From assembly GCF_023156235.1 (NCBI RefSeq), contig NZ_JAKZAI010000012.1:1-64000 (forward strand): a stretch of 64,000 nucleotides of DNA. Direction: 5' to 3'. Numbering within the stretch: the first letter of the stretch is position 1; each line of letters begins with the position of its first letter. A model generated the notes under the pieces. The model saw only the letters and a list, made by a program, of their open reading frames with translations, was not told the DNA's origin and ran no database searches. This stretch comes from Marinobacter goseongensis. Lineage in GTDB: Bacteria; Pseudomonadota; Gammaproteobacteria; Pseudomonadales; Oleiphilaceae. Both the position numbers and the translations under genes were made by a program. Below are positions 1-9,399 of the stretch, piece after piece.

Positions 1-33
1 TCGCCCATGTGAGAGTAGGTCATCGTCAGGCTC
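1..33 (+). rRNA. rrf: 5S rRNA, 3' end (partial)
   Basis: The first 33 bases match the conserved 3' end of gammaproteobacterial 5S rRNA (the segment with GAGAGTAGGTCATCGTCAGG), and a strong terminator follows at once. The rest of the gene, and presumably the rRNA operon, lies before the window. The exact mature 3' end, about 31-33, is inferred. Confidence 0.85.
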
Positions 34-42
34 TTAATACCC

Positions 43-77
43 AAACCCCAGCATCCTTGATGCTGGGGTTTTTTATT
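43..77 (+). terminator. Rho-independent terminator of the rRNA operon
   Basis: A 9-bp stem (CCCCAGCAT at 46-54 with ATGCTGGGG at 60-68) and a 5-base loop are followed by a T run at 69-74. It sits directly after the 5S 3' end. Confidence 0.9.
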
Positions 78-101
78 TCAGCCGCGAAAAAAGCGGTCGG
101 A

Positions 102-110
102 TGATATACT
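102..110 (+). promoter_or_regulatory. Extended -10 promoter for leuA
   Basis: TATACT at 105-110 is preceded by TG at 102-103, which gives the extended -10 pattern TGN-TATACT. No good -35 is seen at 17 bp. It lies between the rRNA terminator and leuA, with a leader of about 35 bases that is too short for a leucine-rich attenuation peptide. Confidence 0.5.
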
Positions 111-151
111 TCCTGCCATAAAGAACCGAACCTTTCCGAGGGAGTACCCCG

Positions 152-1702
152 ATGCCCGCAACCGATCACCTGGTTATCTTTGACACCACGCTTCGCGACG
201 GTGAGCAAAGCCCCGGCGCTACCATGACCAAGGCGGAAAAACTCCGTATCGCCAAGGTGCTGGAAAAATTGCGTGTGGATGTGATCGAGGCTGGCTTCGC
301 AATTGCCAGCCAGGGCGATTTTGAGGCGGTCAAGTCCATTGCCGAGAACATCAAGGACTCCACGGTCTGCAGTCTCGCGCGGGCCCTTGATGGCGATATC
401 GATCGTGCGGCAGAAGCGATTCGACCGGCCCAGAGTGGACGGATTCATACTTTTATCGCTACCTCTCCCATCCACATGAAGCACAAGCTGCAGATGCAGC
501 CGGATGAGGTCGTCGAGCAGGCCGTGCGTGCGGTCAAGAGGGCGCGCGGCCACACCGACGATGTGGAGTTTTCCTGCGAAGACGCCGGCCGCTCAGAGCT
601 GGATTTTCTCTGCCGTATTATCGAGGCCGCCATCGACGCCGGCGCGCGAACCATCAATATTCCGGATACCGTTGGTTACGCCATACCGGAGCAGTTCGGT
701 GAGACCATCCGGCAGTTATTGAACCGGGTGCCAAACGCAGACAAGGCCATCTTCTCGGTACATTGCCATAACGACCTTGGCCTTGCGGTTGCCAATTCGC
801 TTGCGGCGGTGAGTCAGGGGGCTCGGCAGGTGGAGTGCACCATCAACGGCCTCGGCGAGCGCGCGGGCAACGCGTCACTGGAAGAAATTGTCATGGCTGT
901 TCGCACCCGCCAGGATCTGTTCTCTCTCGACACCCGCGTGGATGCCCGCCACATTGTGCCGGCATCGCGGCTGGTGTCGACCATCACGGGCTTTCCAGTG
1001 CAGCCCAACAAGGCCATCGTTGGCGCCAATGCTTTTGCTCATGAATCCGGGATCCATCAGGATGGCGTGCTGAAGCATCGCGAAACCTACGAAATCATGC
1101 GGGCAGAAGACGTCGGCTGGCACACCAACAGTCTGGTGCTGGGCAAGCATTCCGGGCGCAACGCGTTTCGTACCCGATTGCTGGAGCTGGGTATTCAGTT
1201 CGAAACGGAAACCGAGCTTAACGAAGCCTTTACCCGCTTCAAGGCTCTGGCCGACCTGAAGCACGAAATCTTTGACGAGGATCTGCAAGCCATTGCCAGC
1301 GACACCCGACAGAAAGAAGAGGAGGGTCGGTTCGGCCTGGTGTGCCTGCAGGTGTGCTCTGAAACCGGCGTGGTGCCCAGGGCTCATCTCACTCTGTTGA
1401 TGGATGGCAAGGAGCATAACGTCGAGGCCGAGGGCAGCGGGCCGGTGGATGCCACTTTCAAGGCCATTGAATCCCTGGTGGACTCAGGCTGCAACCTCCA
1501 GCTGTATTCGGTGAACAATATCACCAGCGGAACCGACGCTCAGGGTGAAGTAACGGTCCGGCTTGAGCGGGGAGGGCGAATCGTCAACGGGGTCGGTGCA
1601 GACACGGACATTATTATCGCATCGGCGAAAGCCTATATCGAAGCGCTGAATCTGATCAGCCGCGGTGGTATTCGTCAACACCCACAGGTGGCCGATGTCT
1701 GA
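152..1702 (+). CDS. leuA: 2-isopropylmalate synthase
   Basis: LeuA condenses acetyl-CoA with 2-oxoisovalerate, the first committed step of leucine synthesis in the cytoplasm. The 516-aa product has the family length. The N-terminal TIM barrel opens with the metal-binding DTTLRDGEQ motif (Asp11, residues 11-19) and has the HCHNDLG metal site at 204-210. The C-terminal third (about 385-510) is the leucine-binding regulatory domain. The ATG at 152 has a GAGGGAG ribosome binding site just upstream. leuB, leuC and leuD are not in the window, so leuA stands alone here, and end-product inhibition through the C-terminal domain is the only control visible. Confidence 0.97.
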   Translation: MPATDHLVIFDTTLRDGEQSPGATMTKAEKLRIAKVLEKLRVDVIEAGFAIASQGDFEAVKSIAENIKDSTVCSLARALDGDIDRAAEAIRPAQSGRIHTFIATSPIHMKHKLQMQPDEVVEQAVRAVKRARGHTDDVEFSCEDAGRSELDFLCRIIEAAIDAGARTINIPDTVGYAIPEQFGETIRQLLNRVPNADKAIFSVHCHNDLGLAVANSLAAVSQGARQVECTINGLGERAGNASLEEIVMAVRTRQDLFSLDTRVDARHIVPASRLVSTITGFPVQPNKAIVGANAFAHESGIHQDGVLKHRETYEIMRAEDVGWHTNSLVLGKHSGRNAFRTRLLELGIQFETETELNEAFTRFKALADLKHEIFDEDLQAIASDTRQKEEEGRFGLVCLQVCSETGVVPRAHLTLLMDGKEHNVEAEGSGPVDATFKAIESLVDSGCNLQLYSVNNITSGTDAQGEVTVRLERGGRIVNGVGADTDIIIASAKAYIEALNLISRGGIRQHPQVADV

Positions 1703-1729
1703 TAGGTCTGAAACACCGGGGGTGCAGGG

Positions 1730-2557
1730 ATGACCTATTCCGAGGCCGACAGGCAGTACTATCTTGCGATGGCGGGCATCCAGCTATGGTATGCCCGTGA
1801 GCCCCTGTCTGGCGCGGCGCCGAGCGCGGAATTCAGCTTCCCCGAGACCCCGGTTACCGCTGAGCCTGCTGACCTGGCGCCGCCTGTGCCACCAGCGCCG
1901 TCGCCTGGCGGCAATCGATCTCGGTCAGGCGACAATGCCGGCCAGGCGGGACAGCGTATTGCGAACCTGCAGGCGTTGATGTCGAATGCCCCATCGGTTT
2001 CAGACCATCCGCCTCCGGCTTCACCCGAGGTGGAGGTAGCGGTCGATTCTGAACCCCCCGCCATTGACGCCGCCGGCGATGCGCCCGTATCCGAGGCAGT
2101 GCCCGATGATCGTCTCACGGTATCGAATTTACGGGTAACGATGGGGTTGTGGGTGGCGAATAACAGAATTCTGTTGGGGCGGGTGTCGGAAGACGCCAGT
2201 GAGGGGCTTCAGGATACGCTGGCTAACAATATTCTGGCGGCGATGGGAGCCAGTCAGCCCGTTGAGCCCGATTACCTGAGATGGCCGGTGTTCGCCAACC
2301 CGCTGGTTCCCGGGAACGGCTTCGCGGATTTCTCCCGCCTTCTGGCCTCCATGGCCGGTGAATCCGAGGGGCGTCAGCTGATACTGCTGGGCGTTCTGCC
2401 GGAGTTGCCGGATGAAGAGCGTGAACCCTGGCTGGCGCAAACGCTGGGGCGTCCGGCGGTAGATTTCCGCCAGTCTCTCGCGGAGCTCGCCGCCGTTCCC
2501 GCGCATAAACGGTCGCTTTGGCAAGCCCTCAAACCTCTGCTGCGGAGTGCGGAGTGA
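1730..2557 (+). CDS. holD: DNA polymerase III psi subunit, Pseudomonas-type HolD (divergent)
   Basis: I assign this 275-aa protein to HolD, the psi subunit that links the clamp loader to chi and SSB. Residues 11-24 (YLAMAGIQLWYARE) resemble the E. coli HolD N-terminus (LQQLGITQW), which binds the chi protein. The C-terminal end (ELAAVPAHKRSLWQ) resembles the E. coli end (DLRANPTARAALWQ). Between them is an Ala/Pro-rich, probably disordered insert (about 28-115), which makes the protein twice the enterobacterial length. The next gene is rimI, the same neighbour as in E. coli, and its GTG start overlaps this stop. Such genes are often annotated as hypothetical or TonB-like because of the Pro-rich insert. 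The assignment rests on end motifs and synteny, so it is likely but not certain. Confidence 0.7.
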   Translation: MTYSEADRQYYLAMAGIQLWYAREPLSGAAPSAEFSFPETPVTAEPADLAPPVPPAPSPGGNRSRSGDNAGQAGQRIANLQALMSNAPSVSDHPPPASPEVEVAVDSEPPAIDAAGDAPVSEAVPDDRLTVSNLRVTMGLWVANNRILLGRVSEDASEGLQDTLANNILAAMGASQPVEPDYLRWPVFANPLVPGNGFADFSRLLASMAGESEGRQLILLGVLPELPDEEREPWLAQTLGRPAVDFRQSLAELAAVPAHKRSLWQALKPLLRSAE

Positions 2558-3039
2558 GTCAGGATTTCTGCCCCCCGGTTCGTCAGAACGATGCGGCGAT
2601 CCGGCCCCTCGAGCCGGCGGATCTGCCCGGAGTCCTGGACATTGAGCTGTGCAGTTACTCTCATCCCTGGAGCGAAACTGTGTTTCGCGATTGTTTTCGT
2701 CCGGATTACCGTCTCTGGGGCTACGTTAGCGGGGGCGACCTGGGCGGTTATGCGGTGGTTGCCTACCTTTTTGACGAGGCCCACCTGCTGAATCTTTGTG
2801 TGGCACCGGGGTTCCGCCGGCAGGGTGCCGGCCGGCAATTGCTGCGCCATCTGGTTGCACAGGCGGCTCATGATGGCATGAAGCAGACACTTCTGGAGGT
2901 TCGCGTGTCCAATCCCGGCGCTATGGCGCTTTATGCCTCCGAGGGGTTCCGTGTGATCGGTCAGCGGCCCGATTACTACCCTGCCGTTAAAGGGCGGGAG
3001 GACGCCTCGGTCATGGCGCTCGACCTCACCGCAGACTGA
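2554..3039 (+). CDS. rimI: Ribosomal protein bS18 N-alpha-acetyltransferase
   Basis: GNAT-family RimI acetylates the N-terminal alanine of ribosomal protein S18. The acetyl-CoA pyrophosphate loop RRQGAG is at residues 88-93. LEVRVSNPGAMALYASEGF at 114-132 is the family's catalytic and C-terminal signature, and Tyr141/Tyr142 sit in the acceptor region. I chose GTG 2554, which overlaps the holD stop as GTGA and gives 161 aa (E. coli RimI has 148). A longer reading from TTG 2518 would add 12 residues inside holD without family support. The overlap implies translational coupling with holD. Confidence 0.9.
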   Translation: MSQDFCPPVRQNDAAIRPLEPADLPGVLDIELCSYSHPWSETVFRDCFRPDYRLWGYVSGGDLGGYAVVAYLFDEAHLLNLCVAPGFRRQGAGRQLLRHLVAQAAHDGMKQTLLEVRVSNPGAMALYASEGFRVIGQRPDYYPAVKGREDASVMALDLTAD

Positions 3040-3105
3040 CTTGTATCCGGATTCCGTGCGCTTTTTTCTGCGCGGACACTGTTCGCGTCTCGGTGCTATT
3101 CCCCC

Positions 3106-3111
3106 TATAAT
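3106..3111 (+). promoter_or_regulatory. -10 element for prfC
   Basis: A perfect TATAAT lies 41 bases before the prfC ATG, in the 113-base gap after rimI. The -35 region near 3082-3087 (TTCGCG) is poor. Confidence 0.5.
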
Positions 3112-3152
3112 GACGGCCTTTTCAGCGTATTTGAATCAGGTTGTTGTCCATT

Positions 3153-4733
3153 ATGTCCACCCTTGCAAAAGAAGTGTCCAATCGCCGTACCTTTGCGATC
3201 ATCTCGCACCCGGATGCTGGTAAGACCACCATTACCGAGAAGGTGCTGCTGTTTGGTCAGGCGATCCAGAAAGCCGGCACCGTGAAAGGCAAGAAGTCCG
3301 GGCAGCACGCCAAGTCGGACTGGATGGAAATGGAGAAAGAGCGGGGCATTTCTGTGACCACATCGGTCATGCAGTTTCCTTACGGCAATCGCCTGGTGAA
3401 CCTGCTGGACACCCCGGGCCACGAGGATTTCTCCGAAGACACCTATCGTACGCTGACGGCGGTCGATTCCTGCCTGATGGTGATTGACAGCGCCAAGGGT
3501 GTCGAGGACCGCACCATCAAGTTGATGGAGGTCACGCGCCTGCGGGATACCCCCATTCTGACCTTTATGAATAAGCTGGATCGGGATACCCGGGATCCGG
3601 TGGAGCTCATGGATGAGGTCGAGGATATCCTGAAAATTGCCTGTTCTCCGGTGACCTGGCCCATCGGCATGGGCAAGAACTTCAAGGGCGTGTACCACCT
3701 GCTCAGGGACGAGGTGATTCTGTATCAGTCCGGGCAGGGTCACATGATCCAGGAGCGTCGGGTTATTTCCGGCCTTGATAATCCAGAGTTGGACGGAGTG
3801 CTGGGTGCGTACGCGTCCGAACTGCGTGACGAGATTGAGCTGGTCAAGGGTGCTTCTCACGAGTTCGATCACGATGCGTTCCTCAAAGGCGAGCTGACGC
3901 CGGTGTTCTTCGGCACGGCCCTGGGGAACTTCGGTGTTGATCACATGCTGGATGGCCTCATCGAATGGGCGCCAGCGCCCCAGCCCAGGGACACCGATCA
4001 GCGGCTGGTGCAGCCGGATGAGGACGGTTTCTCGGGCTTCGTTTTTAAGATCCAGGCCAATATGGACCCTCAGCATCGTGACCGGGTTGCGTTCATGCGC
4101 ATTGTCTCCGGTCGCTACAGTCAGGGCATGAAGGCGCGCCATGTCCGTATCGGCAAGGATGTGCGCTTCTCCGACGCCCTGACCTTCATGGCCGGCGACC
4201 GGGAGCACGCAGAGGAAGCGTTCGCCGGTGATATCATCGGGCTTCACAATCATGGCACCATCCAGCTCGGTGATACCTTTACTGCAGGTGAGGACATGAA
4301 ATTCACCGGTATCCCGAACTTTGCTCCCGAGATGTTCCGTCGCATTCGTCTGAAAGACCCGCTGAAATCCAAACAGCTGCAGAAAGGCCTGATCCAGTTG
4401 TCTGAAGAAGGAGCGGTCCAGGTCTTCCGGCCCCTGAAGAACAACGACCTGATTGTTGGCGCCGTGGGTGTGCTGCAGTTTGATGTGGTCGTGAGCCGGC
4501 TGAAAAGCGAATACAAGGTCGAGGCACTGTACGAGCCGATCAACGTGGCAACGGCCCGCTGGGTCGGCTCGGACGACGAACGCAAGCTGGACGAGTTCCA
4601 GCGTAAGAACAACGATTATCTGGCCCTCGATGGCAGCGATCAGCTGGCCTACATCGCACCGACCATGGTCAATCTCCAGCTGGCCCACGAGCGCTATCCA
4701 GACATCCGCTTCCAAAAAACCCGGGAGCATTAA
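3153..4733 (+). CDS. prfC: Peptide chain release factor 3 (RF3)
   Basis: RF3 is the translational GTPase that removes RF1 and RF2 from the ribosome after peptide release. At 526 aa it matches the E. coli protein (529). The G1 motif SHPDAGKTT is at 18-26, G3 DTPGH at 86-90 and G4 NKLD at 140-143, with the EF-G-like domains II and III after them. ATG 3153 is chosen over the in-frame TTG at 3141 because MSTLAKEV aligns with family starts. It has its own promoter and ends 15 bases before the TatD-family gene, so the two may be co-transcribed. Confidence 0.96.
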   Translation: MSTLAKEVSNRRTFAIISHPDAGKTTITEKVLLFGQAIQKAGTVKGKKSGQHAKSDWMEMEKERGISVTTSVMQFPYGNRLVNLLDTPGHEDFSEDTYRTLTAVDSCLMVIDSAKGVEDRTIKLMEVTRLRDTPILTFMNKLDRDTRDPVELMDEVEDILKIACSPVTWPIGMGKNFKGVYHLLRDEVILYQSGQGHMIQERRVISGLDNPELDGVLGAYASELRDEIELVKGASHEFDHDAFLKGELTPVFFGTALGNFGVDHMLDGLIEWAPAPQPRDTDQRLVQPDEDGFSGFVFKIQANMDPQHRDRVAFMRIVSGRYSQGMKARHVRIGKDVRFSDALTFMAGDREHAEEAFAGDIIGLHNHGTIQLGDTFTAGEDMKFTGIPNFAPEMFRRIRLKDPLKSKQLQKGLIQLSEEGAVQVFRPLKNNDLIVGAVGVLQFDVVVSRLKSEYKVEALYEPINVATARWVGSDDERKLDEFQRKNNDYLALDGSDQLAYIAPTMVNLQLAHERYPDIRFQKTREH

Positions 4734-4748
4734 CCGCGGCGAAACGCT

Positions 4749-5525
4749 ATGGAGCTCACCGACGCACATTGTCACCTGGATTTTCCCGAGTTTGCGGACT
4801 ATCGGGAACGGGTGCTGGCCGTCGCCGCAGCAGCAGGGGTGTCGCGCATTGTGATACCCGGGGTCCGGCGACAGCACTGGGACCGGGTGGTGAGGGTCGC
4901 GTCCGGAATGTCCGGGGTGTATTACTGCCTCGGCATCCACCCCTGGTATGTCGGGGAACATGAGGAGGGTGATCTGGCTGTGCTCGAGCGTCGCCTTTCC
5001 GGCGCCGACAGGCAGTGTGTCGGGCTGGGCGAATGCGGGCTTGACCGCCTCAGGGGCGAGTTGGCGGATCAGATTCCCTGGTTCGAGGCACAAGTTGAGC
5101 TCGCGGCGCGGCTGATGCGCCCCCTGGTTATCCATTCGGTTCGAACCCATGATGAAATTCACCGCATATTGCGGGCGCAGGCGTTTGCGGGCAGGGCGCT
5201 GATCCATGGGTTTTCCGGCAGTTATGAGCAGGCGCGCCAGTTGGTGGATCTGGGCTGCTATATCGGCGTTGGTGGTGTGATCACCCATGGCAGGGCGAAG
5301 AAAATCCGCGACGCCATTGCCCGGCTGCCGGTTGACGCTCTGGTGCTGGAAACCGATGCGCCGGATATGGCGCCCGAAGGCGTTGCCAAAGGCTGTAACT
5401 CTCCGGAATACTTACCAATGATCTTCGACGCACTGGTCTCGTTGAAAGCGGCAAAGCGGGAGGAGTTGGCTAGCCAGCTGTTGCGGAATAGCTGCCAGCT
5501 TTACGACTGGCCGGTCCCCGTGTAG
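4749..5525 (+). CDS. yjjV: TatD-family metal-dependent hydrolase (YjjV-like)
   Basis: This 258-aa TIM-barrel hydrolase belongs to the TatD DNase superfamily, whose members act as 3'-5' exonucleases or phosphoesterases with two metals. All metal ligands are present: His7 and His9 (HCH), Glu95 (GECGLD), His129 (VIHS), His153 (HGFSGS) and Asp203 (ETDAPD). The pattern HGFSGS ... IGVGGVITH ... LETDAPDM is closest to E. coli YjjV rather than TatD or YcfH. The gene follows prfC by 15 bases; in E. coli yjjV also lies in the general prfC region. The physiological substrate is not known. Confidence 0.9.
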   Translation: MELTDAHCHLDFPEFADYRERVLAVAAAAGVSRIVIPGVRRQHWDRVVRVASGMSGVYYCLGIHPWYVGEHEEGDLAVLERRLSGADRQCVGLGECGLDRLRGELADQIPWFEAQVELAARLMRPLVIHSVRTHDEIHRILRAQAFAGRALIHGFSGSYEQARQLVDLGCYIGVGGVITHGRAKKIRDAIARLPVDALVLETDAPDMAPEGVAKGCNSPEYLPMIFDALVSLKAAKREELASQLLRNSCQLYDWPVPV

Positions 5526-5553
5526 GGGATTAGCGAAACAGCGTGCAATGGGG

Positions 5554-5582
5554 TTGGCTTTCCTGTGTGGTTTGGATATACT
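5554..5582 (+). promoter_or_regulatory. Sigma-70 promoter for rplM-rpsI
   Basis: TTGGCT at 5554-5559 and TATACT at 5577-5582 are separated by 17 bp. The implied leader of about 140 bases before rplM is long enough to fold into an L13-type autoregulatory leader. I cannot confirm a specific structure by eye. Confidence 0.7.
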
Positions 5583-5731
5583 TCGCGCCCTGGCTTTTCA
5601 AGGCGATGCCGTCATCTCAGCCCCGAATGATGTCACTGCCGAACATTACAGGTACAGAACCTCCTCCGGATGCCAAGCATTTACCGGTGGCGGTTTTTAA
5701 CGTTTCTTATATAGCGTTCAAGGCGGAATCA

Positions 5732-6160
5732 ATGAAGACTCTGAGTGCGAAACCAGAAACAGTAACACGTGACTGGTACGTTGTAGACGCAGCCGGCAAG
5801 ACGCTGGGTCGTCTGTCAACCGAAATCGCCCGTCGTCTGCGGGGCAAGCATAAGCCTGAGTATACCCCTCATGTAGACACTGGCGATTACATCGTTGTGA
5901 TCAACGCAAGCCAGGTCCGGGTTACGGGCAAAAAAGCATCTGACAAGATGTACTACAGTCACACCGGCTTTCCGGGTGGAATCAAGTCCATCAGTTTCGA
6001 GAAGCTGGTCGACAAGGCACCTGAGCAAATTATTCAGAAGTCTGTAAAAGGCATGCTTCCGAATGGCCCACTCGGCCGTGCCATGTTCAAGAAGCTTAAA
6101 ATCTATGCCGGCGCTGAGCATCCTCATGCAGCCCAGCAGCCCAAAGAACTCGACATTTAA
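5732..6160 (+). CDS. rplM: 50S ribosomal protein L13
   Basis: L13 is an early-assembly protein of the large ribosomal subunit. The 142-aa product has the exact family length and its signatures: [16 protein letters not shown] near the N-terminus and [22 protein letters not shown] near the C-terminus. ATG 5732 is preceded by AAGGCGGA. An upstream in-frame ATG would add about 60 residues that the family lacks, so that reading is rejected. rpsI follows after 12 bases, the usual rplM-rpsI operon. Confidence 0.98.
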   Translation: MKTLSAKPETVTRDWYVVDAAGKTLGRLSTEIARRLRGKHKPEYTPHVDTGDYIVVINASQVRVTGKKASDKMYYSHTGFPGGIKSISFEKLVDKAPEQIIQKSVKGMLPNGPLGRAMFKKLKIYAGAEHPHAAQQPKELDI

Positions 6161-6172
6161 CGGAAGGCGGAT

Positions 6173-6565
6173 ATGTCTGTAGCACAAAATTACGGTACTG
6201 GTCGCCGCAAGACATCCACGGCTCGGGTTTTCATCAAGCCGGGAAGCGGTAACATCTCTATCAACGGTCGCACCATCGAAGATTTCTTCGGTCGCGAAAC
6301 GTTGCGCATGATCGTTCGTCAGCCGCTGGTAGTTGCGGAGTCCAGCGATCGTTTCGACATCAATATCACTGTCAAGGGTGGTGGTATCAGTGGTCAGGCC
6401 GGCGCGATTCGCCACGGTCTGACCCGTGCCCTGATGGATTACGACGAGACTCTGCGTCCGGCGCTGCGTAAAGCGGGTTATGTAACCCGTGATGCGCGTG
6501 AAGTCGAGCGTAAGAAAGTGGGTCTGCGGAAGGCGCGTAAGCGTCCTCAGTTCTCCAAGCGTTAA
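6173..6565 (+). CDS. rpsI: 30S ribosomal protein S9
   Basis: S9 binds the head of the small subunit, and its basic C-terminal tail reaches the P-site tRNA. The 130-aa product ends in the universal tail ([12 protein letters not shown]). [14 protein letters not shown] near the start is the other family signature. The ribosome binding site GGAAGGCGG precedes ATG 6173. It is co-transcribed with rplM and closed by a terminator 20-50 bases downstream. Confidence 0.98.
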   Translation: MSVAQNYGTGRRKTSTARVFIKPGSGNISINGRTIEDFFGRETLRMIVRQPLVVAESSDRFDINITVKGGGISGQAGAIRHGLTRALMDYDETLRPALRKAGYVTRDAREVERKKVGLRKARKRPQFSKR

Positions 6566-6587
6566 TCTCGCTGGAGCGTTGCCCCCG

Positions 6588-6616
6588 AAAACCCGGTCTC
6601 TGGCCGGGTTTTTTAT
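6588..6616 (+). terminator. Rho-independent terminator after rpsI
   Basis: AACCCGG and CCGGGTT form a 7-bp stem around TCTCTGG, followed by TTTTATT. Confidence 0.9.
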
Positions 6617-6693
6617 TGTCTGGTAAACGGGCAACGAGCGGATCTGAAACAGGGGGCGACCGTTGGCCGCGCCTTTCCGACTTGTAAGGCACG

Positions 6694-6725
6694 GGTAATT
6701 TCATTACCATTTGTGCGCTTATAAT
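6694..6725 (+). promoter_or_regulatory. petABC promoter region with inverted repeat
   Basis: TATAAT at 6720-6725 is a perfect -10 element 81 bases before petA. Just upstream, GGTAAT-TTC-ATTACC (6694-6708) is a perfect 6-bp inverted repeat lying where the -35 element would be. No consensus -35 is visible, so the promoter may depend on, or be blocked by, a protein binding this repeat. The regulator is unknown. Confidence 0.5.
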
Positions 6726-6806
6726 TTTGGGTTGTGAAGTCCTTTTTGAAGTGTGGCAGCGCCGATTCGCGGTGCTCTGCGCCTCGCCTGATGGGAGAAG
6801 ACCATA

Positions 6807-7403
6807 ATGAGTAATGGCGACGTGAGCCAAGGCCGGCGCCGGTTTCTGATCGGTGCTACGTCGGTGGTAGGTGGAGTCGGCGTCGTCGGTGCGGCAGTTC
6901 CTTTCGTGGCGTCCTGGAATCCCAGCGCCAAGGCGGAAGCAGCTGGTGCGCCGGTTACCGCTAATGTCAGCAAACTGGAGCCGGGTCAGCAGATGACTGT
7001 CGAGTGGCGAGGCAAGCCTGTTTGGGTTGTCCGTCGTACACCGGAAATGCTTGAGAATATCGAGGAATTGAACGAGCAGGTCAAAGATCCTCAGTCAGAA
7101 GAGGCTAACCAGCCCACCTACATTGACGGCATTTATCGCGCAGTGAAGGAGGAGTATGTGGTGCTTGTAGGTATCTGCACACACCTTGGCTGTTCGCCTC
7201 AGTTCCGTCCGGAAGTGTCTCCTGCTGATCTGGGTGACAGCTGGCTCGGTGGCTTTTACTGTGCCTGCCACGGCTCCCGCTATGACCTGTCTGGGCGCGT
7301 TTACGCGAACCAGCCGGCGCCACAGAATCTGGAGATTCCTCCGTATCGTTTCGATGACGAGAGCACTCTGACCATCGGTCTTGATCCGGAGGGGGCAGCA
7401 TAA
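6807..7403 (+). CDS. petA: Ubiquinol-cytochrome c reductase, Rieske iron-sulfur subunit
   Basis: This is the Rieske [2Fe-2S] protein of the bc1 complex. It takes one electron from ubiquinol and hands it to cytochrome c1 on the periplasmic side. Residues 10-12 (RRR) followed by FLIG and a hydrophobic stretch to about 35 form the twin-arginine signal-anchor. Cluster ligands are in CTHLGC (Cys124, His126) and CACHG (Cys154, His155), with Cys129 and Cys152 as the disulfide pair. The 198-aa length is standard. ATG 6807 has a GGGAGAAG site. The stop shares its last base with the petB start (TAATG). Confidence 0.97.
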   Translation: MSNGDVSQGRRRFLIGATSVVGGVGVVGAAVPFVASWNPSAKAEAAGAPVTANVSKLEPGQQMTVEWRGKPVWVVRRTPEMLENIEELNEQVKDPQSEEANQPTYIDGIYRAVKEEYVVLVGICTHLGCSPQFRPEVSPADLGDSWLGGFYCACHGSRYDLSGRVYANQPAPQNLEIPPYRFDDESTLTIGLDPEGAA

Positions 7404-8635
7404 TGCAAAAGTTAGTATCCTGGATTGACGAGCGTCTTCCTATTGTCGACGCCTGGAACAAGCACATCGGCAAGTACTACGCGCCGAAAAACTTCAATAT
7501 GTGGTACTTCTTCGGCTCACTGGCCATGTTGGTACTGGTGAATCAGCTGATTACCGGTATCTGGCTGACCATGAGCTACAACCCGACTGCCGAGGGTGCC
7601 TTCGCATCGGTGGAATACATCATGCGTGATGTGGAGTGGGGGTGGTTGCTGCGGTATCTGCATTCCACGGGTGCCTCTGCATTTTTCGTGGTGGTGTATC
7701 TGCACATGTTCCGCGGTCTGATGTACGGCTCGTATCAGAAGCCCCGTGAACTGATCTGGATCTTTGGCATGTTGATCTACCTGATCCTGATGGCGGAGGC
7801 CTTTATGGGCTACCTGCTGCCATGGGGCCAGATGTCCTACTGGGGTGCTCAGGTTATTGTGAACCTGTTTGGCGCGATTCCGGTGATTGGTGAAGACCTC
7901 TCACTGTGGATCCGTGGTGATTACCTGATCTCCGGTATCACCCTGAACCGCTTCTTTGCCCTGCATGTGGTCGCGTTGCCAATCGTGCTGCTTGGTTTGG
8001 TGGTACTCCACATTCTTGCCCTGCACGAAGTGGGTTCCAACAACCCTGACGGTATCGATATCAAGAAAAACAAGGATGAAAACGGCATTCCAAAAGATGG
8101 CATTCCGTTCCATCCCTACTACACCGTGCATGATCTGATGGGTGTAGGCGTGTTTTTCTTCATCTTCTTTATTGTTGTGTTCTTCTTCCCGGAAGGTGGT
8201 GGCTTGTTCATTGAGGCGCCCAACTTTGAGCCTGCGAATGCTCTGAAGACCCCTGACCACATTGCGCCGGTTTGGTACTTCACACCGTTCTATGCCATGT
8301 TGCGCGCGGTCACCGTCGACCTGTTCGGGCTTGATGCGAAGTTCTGGGGTGTGGTCGTCATGGGCGGCGCCATTGCGATCCTGTTCGTGCTGCCCTGGCT
8401 CGACAAGAGCCCGGTGCGCTCCATGCGCTACAAGGGCTGGATCAGCAGGATCGCACTGGCCATCTTCGTGGTGAGCTTTGTGGTCCTCGGTTACCTGGGT
8501 ATTGTTCCGGCGACTGAAGGCCGTACCATCGTCGCGCAGATTCTGACGACGCTGTACTTCCTCTACTTCATTCTCATGCCGTTTTACACGCGTATAGAGA
8601 AAACCAAGCCAGTTCCAGAGAGGGTCACGGGATAA
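7403..8635 (+). CDS. petB: Cytochrome b of the bc1 complex
   Basis: Cytochrome b is the membrane core of the bc1 complex, holding the two b hemes and the quinol-oxidising and quinone-reducing sites. The 410-aa protein is strongly hydrophobic. Likely heme ligands are His87/His101 in helix B and His188/His203 in helix D. The quinol-site PEWY-like loop lies around residues 280-295, but reads PVWY here (APVWYFTPFYAML). Both junctions (petA/petB and petB/petC) are TAATG one-base overlaps, so the three subunits are translated together. Confidence 0.97.
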   Translation: MQKLVSWIDERLPIVDAWNKHIGKYYAPKNFNMWYFFGSLAMLVLVNQLITGIWLTMSYNPTAEGAFASVEYIMRDVEWGWLLRYLHSTGASAFFVVVYLHMFRGLMYGSYQKPRELIWIFGMLIYLILMAEAFMGYLLPWGQMSYWGAQVIVNLFGAIPVIGEDLSLWIRGDYLISGITLNRFFALHVVALPIVLLGLVVLHILALHEVGSNNPDGIDIKKNKDENGIPKDGIPFHPYYTVHDLMGVGVFFFIFFIVVFFFPEGGGLFIEAPNFEPANALKTPDHIAPVWYFTPFYAMLRAVTVDLFGLDAKFWGVVVMGGAIAILFVLPWLDKSPVRSMRYKGWISRIALAIFVVSFVVLGYLGIVPATEGRTIVAQILTTLYFLYFILMPFYTRIEKTKPVPERVTG

Positions 8636-9390
8636 TGAGAAAGCTGATTTTTGGTCTTTTCATCGCAATCCTGCCGGCCCTAGGGCTGGCAGCCGGTGCC
8701 GCGGTCCCGCTGGATATCATGGAGCCGGATCACACCAACAAGGCTTCGCTGCAGCGTGGCGCGGCCCTGTTCACCAATTACTGCATGGGTTGCCACTCGA
8801 TGGAATACGCGCGGTACAAGCGCGTATCCGAAGATCTGGAAATTCCGGCGTCGCTCTATGAAGAGAACCTGATCTTTACCGGTGCAAAAATCGGTGAGCT
8901 GATGAAGGTGTCCATGAGCAAGGAGCAGTCGGCGGGCTGGTTCGGCGCGCCACCACCAGACCTGACCCTCGAGTCTCGTCTGCGTGGCGAAAGCTGGATT
9001 TATTCCTATCTGCGCGGCTTCTACAAGGACGACACCCGCCCGCTGGGCGTCAACAACGTGGTTTTCGCCAATGTGGGTATGCCCCATGTGCTGGTCGATA
9101 TGCAGGGCTTGTGCGCTGTCGAGCCGCGAATCGGCAAAGGTGCCAGTGTCGACCCACTCAGTGGCAACATCAACAACGCGGATGCCTGCCCTGAGTACGC
9201 GATCGAGGGCAGCATGTCGGCTGCGGAGTTTGACCGGTCCATGTATGACCTGACAAATTTCCTGTCCTACATGGGCGATCCGGTAAAAGTGGAGCGGGAG
9301 CGGCTGGGGGTCTTTGCTTTGATCTTTGTCGCAATCTTCTTCATCTTCGCCTACCTGCTCAATCGTGAGTACTGGAAGGACGTACACTGA
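8635..9390 (+). CDS. petC: Cytochrome c1 of the bc1 complex
   Basis: Cytochrome c1 passes electrons from the Rieske protein to soluble cytochrome c. The 251-aa product has an N-terminal signal peptide (about 1-21) and a covalent heme motif CMGCH at residues 50-54. The sixth-ligand Met lies in the C-terminal half, and a single C-terminal membrane anchor (about 224-245) ends in NREYWKDVH. It is the last gene of petABC and is followed by a hairpin terminator. Confidence 0.96.
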   Translation: MRKLIFGLFIAILPALGLAAGAAVPLDIMEPDHTNKASLQRGAALFTNYCMGCHSMEYARYKRVSEDLEIPASLYEENLIFTGAKIGELMKVSMSKEQSAGWFGAPPPDLTLESRLRGESWIYSYLRGFYKDDTRPLGVNNVVFANVGMPHVLVDMQGLCAVEPRIGKGASVDPLSGNINNADACPEYAIEGSMSAAEFDRSMYDLTNFLSYMGDPVKVERERLGVFALIFVAIFFIFAYLLNREYWKDVH

Positions 9391-9399
9391 GATTTCAGG

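Noticed and set aside
78..151. Leucine attenuator upstream of leuA
   Set aside because: There is no leucine-rich leader peptide or paired hairpins in the 74 bases between the rRNA terminator and leuA.
3105..5288. A 727-codon open frame on the - strand across prfC and the TatD gene
   Set aside because: It is antisense to two clearly conserved genes, its translation has no recognisable domain and is rich in His and Gln, as expected from a reversed high-G+C coding frame.
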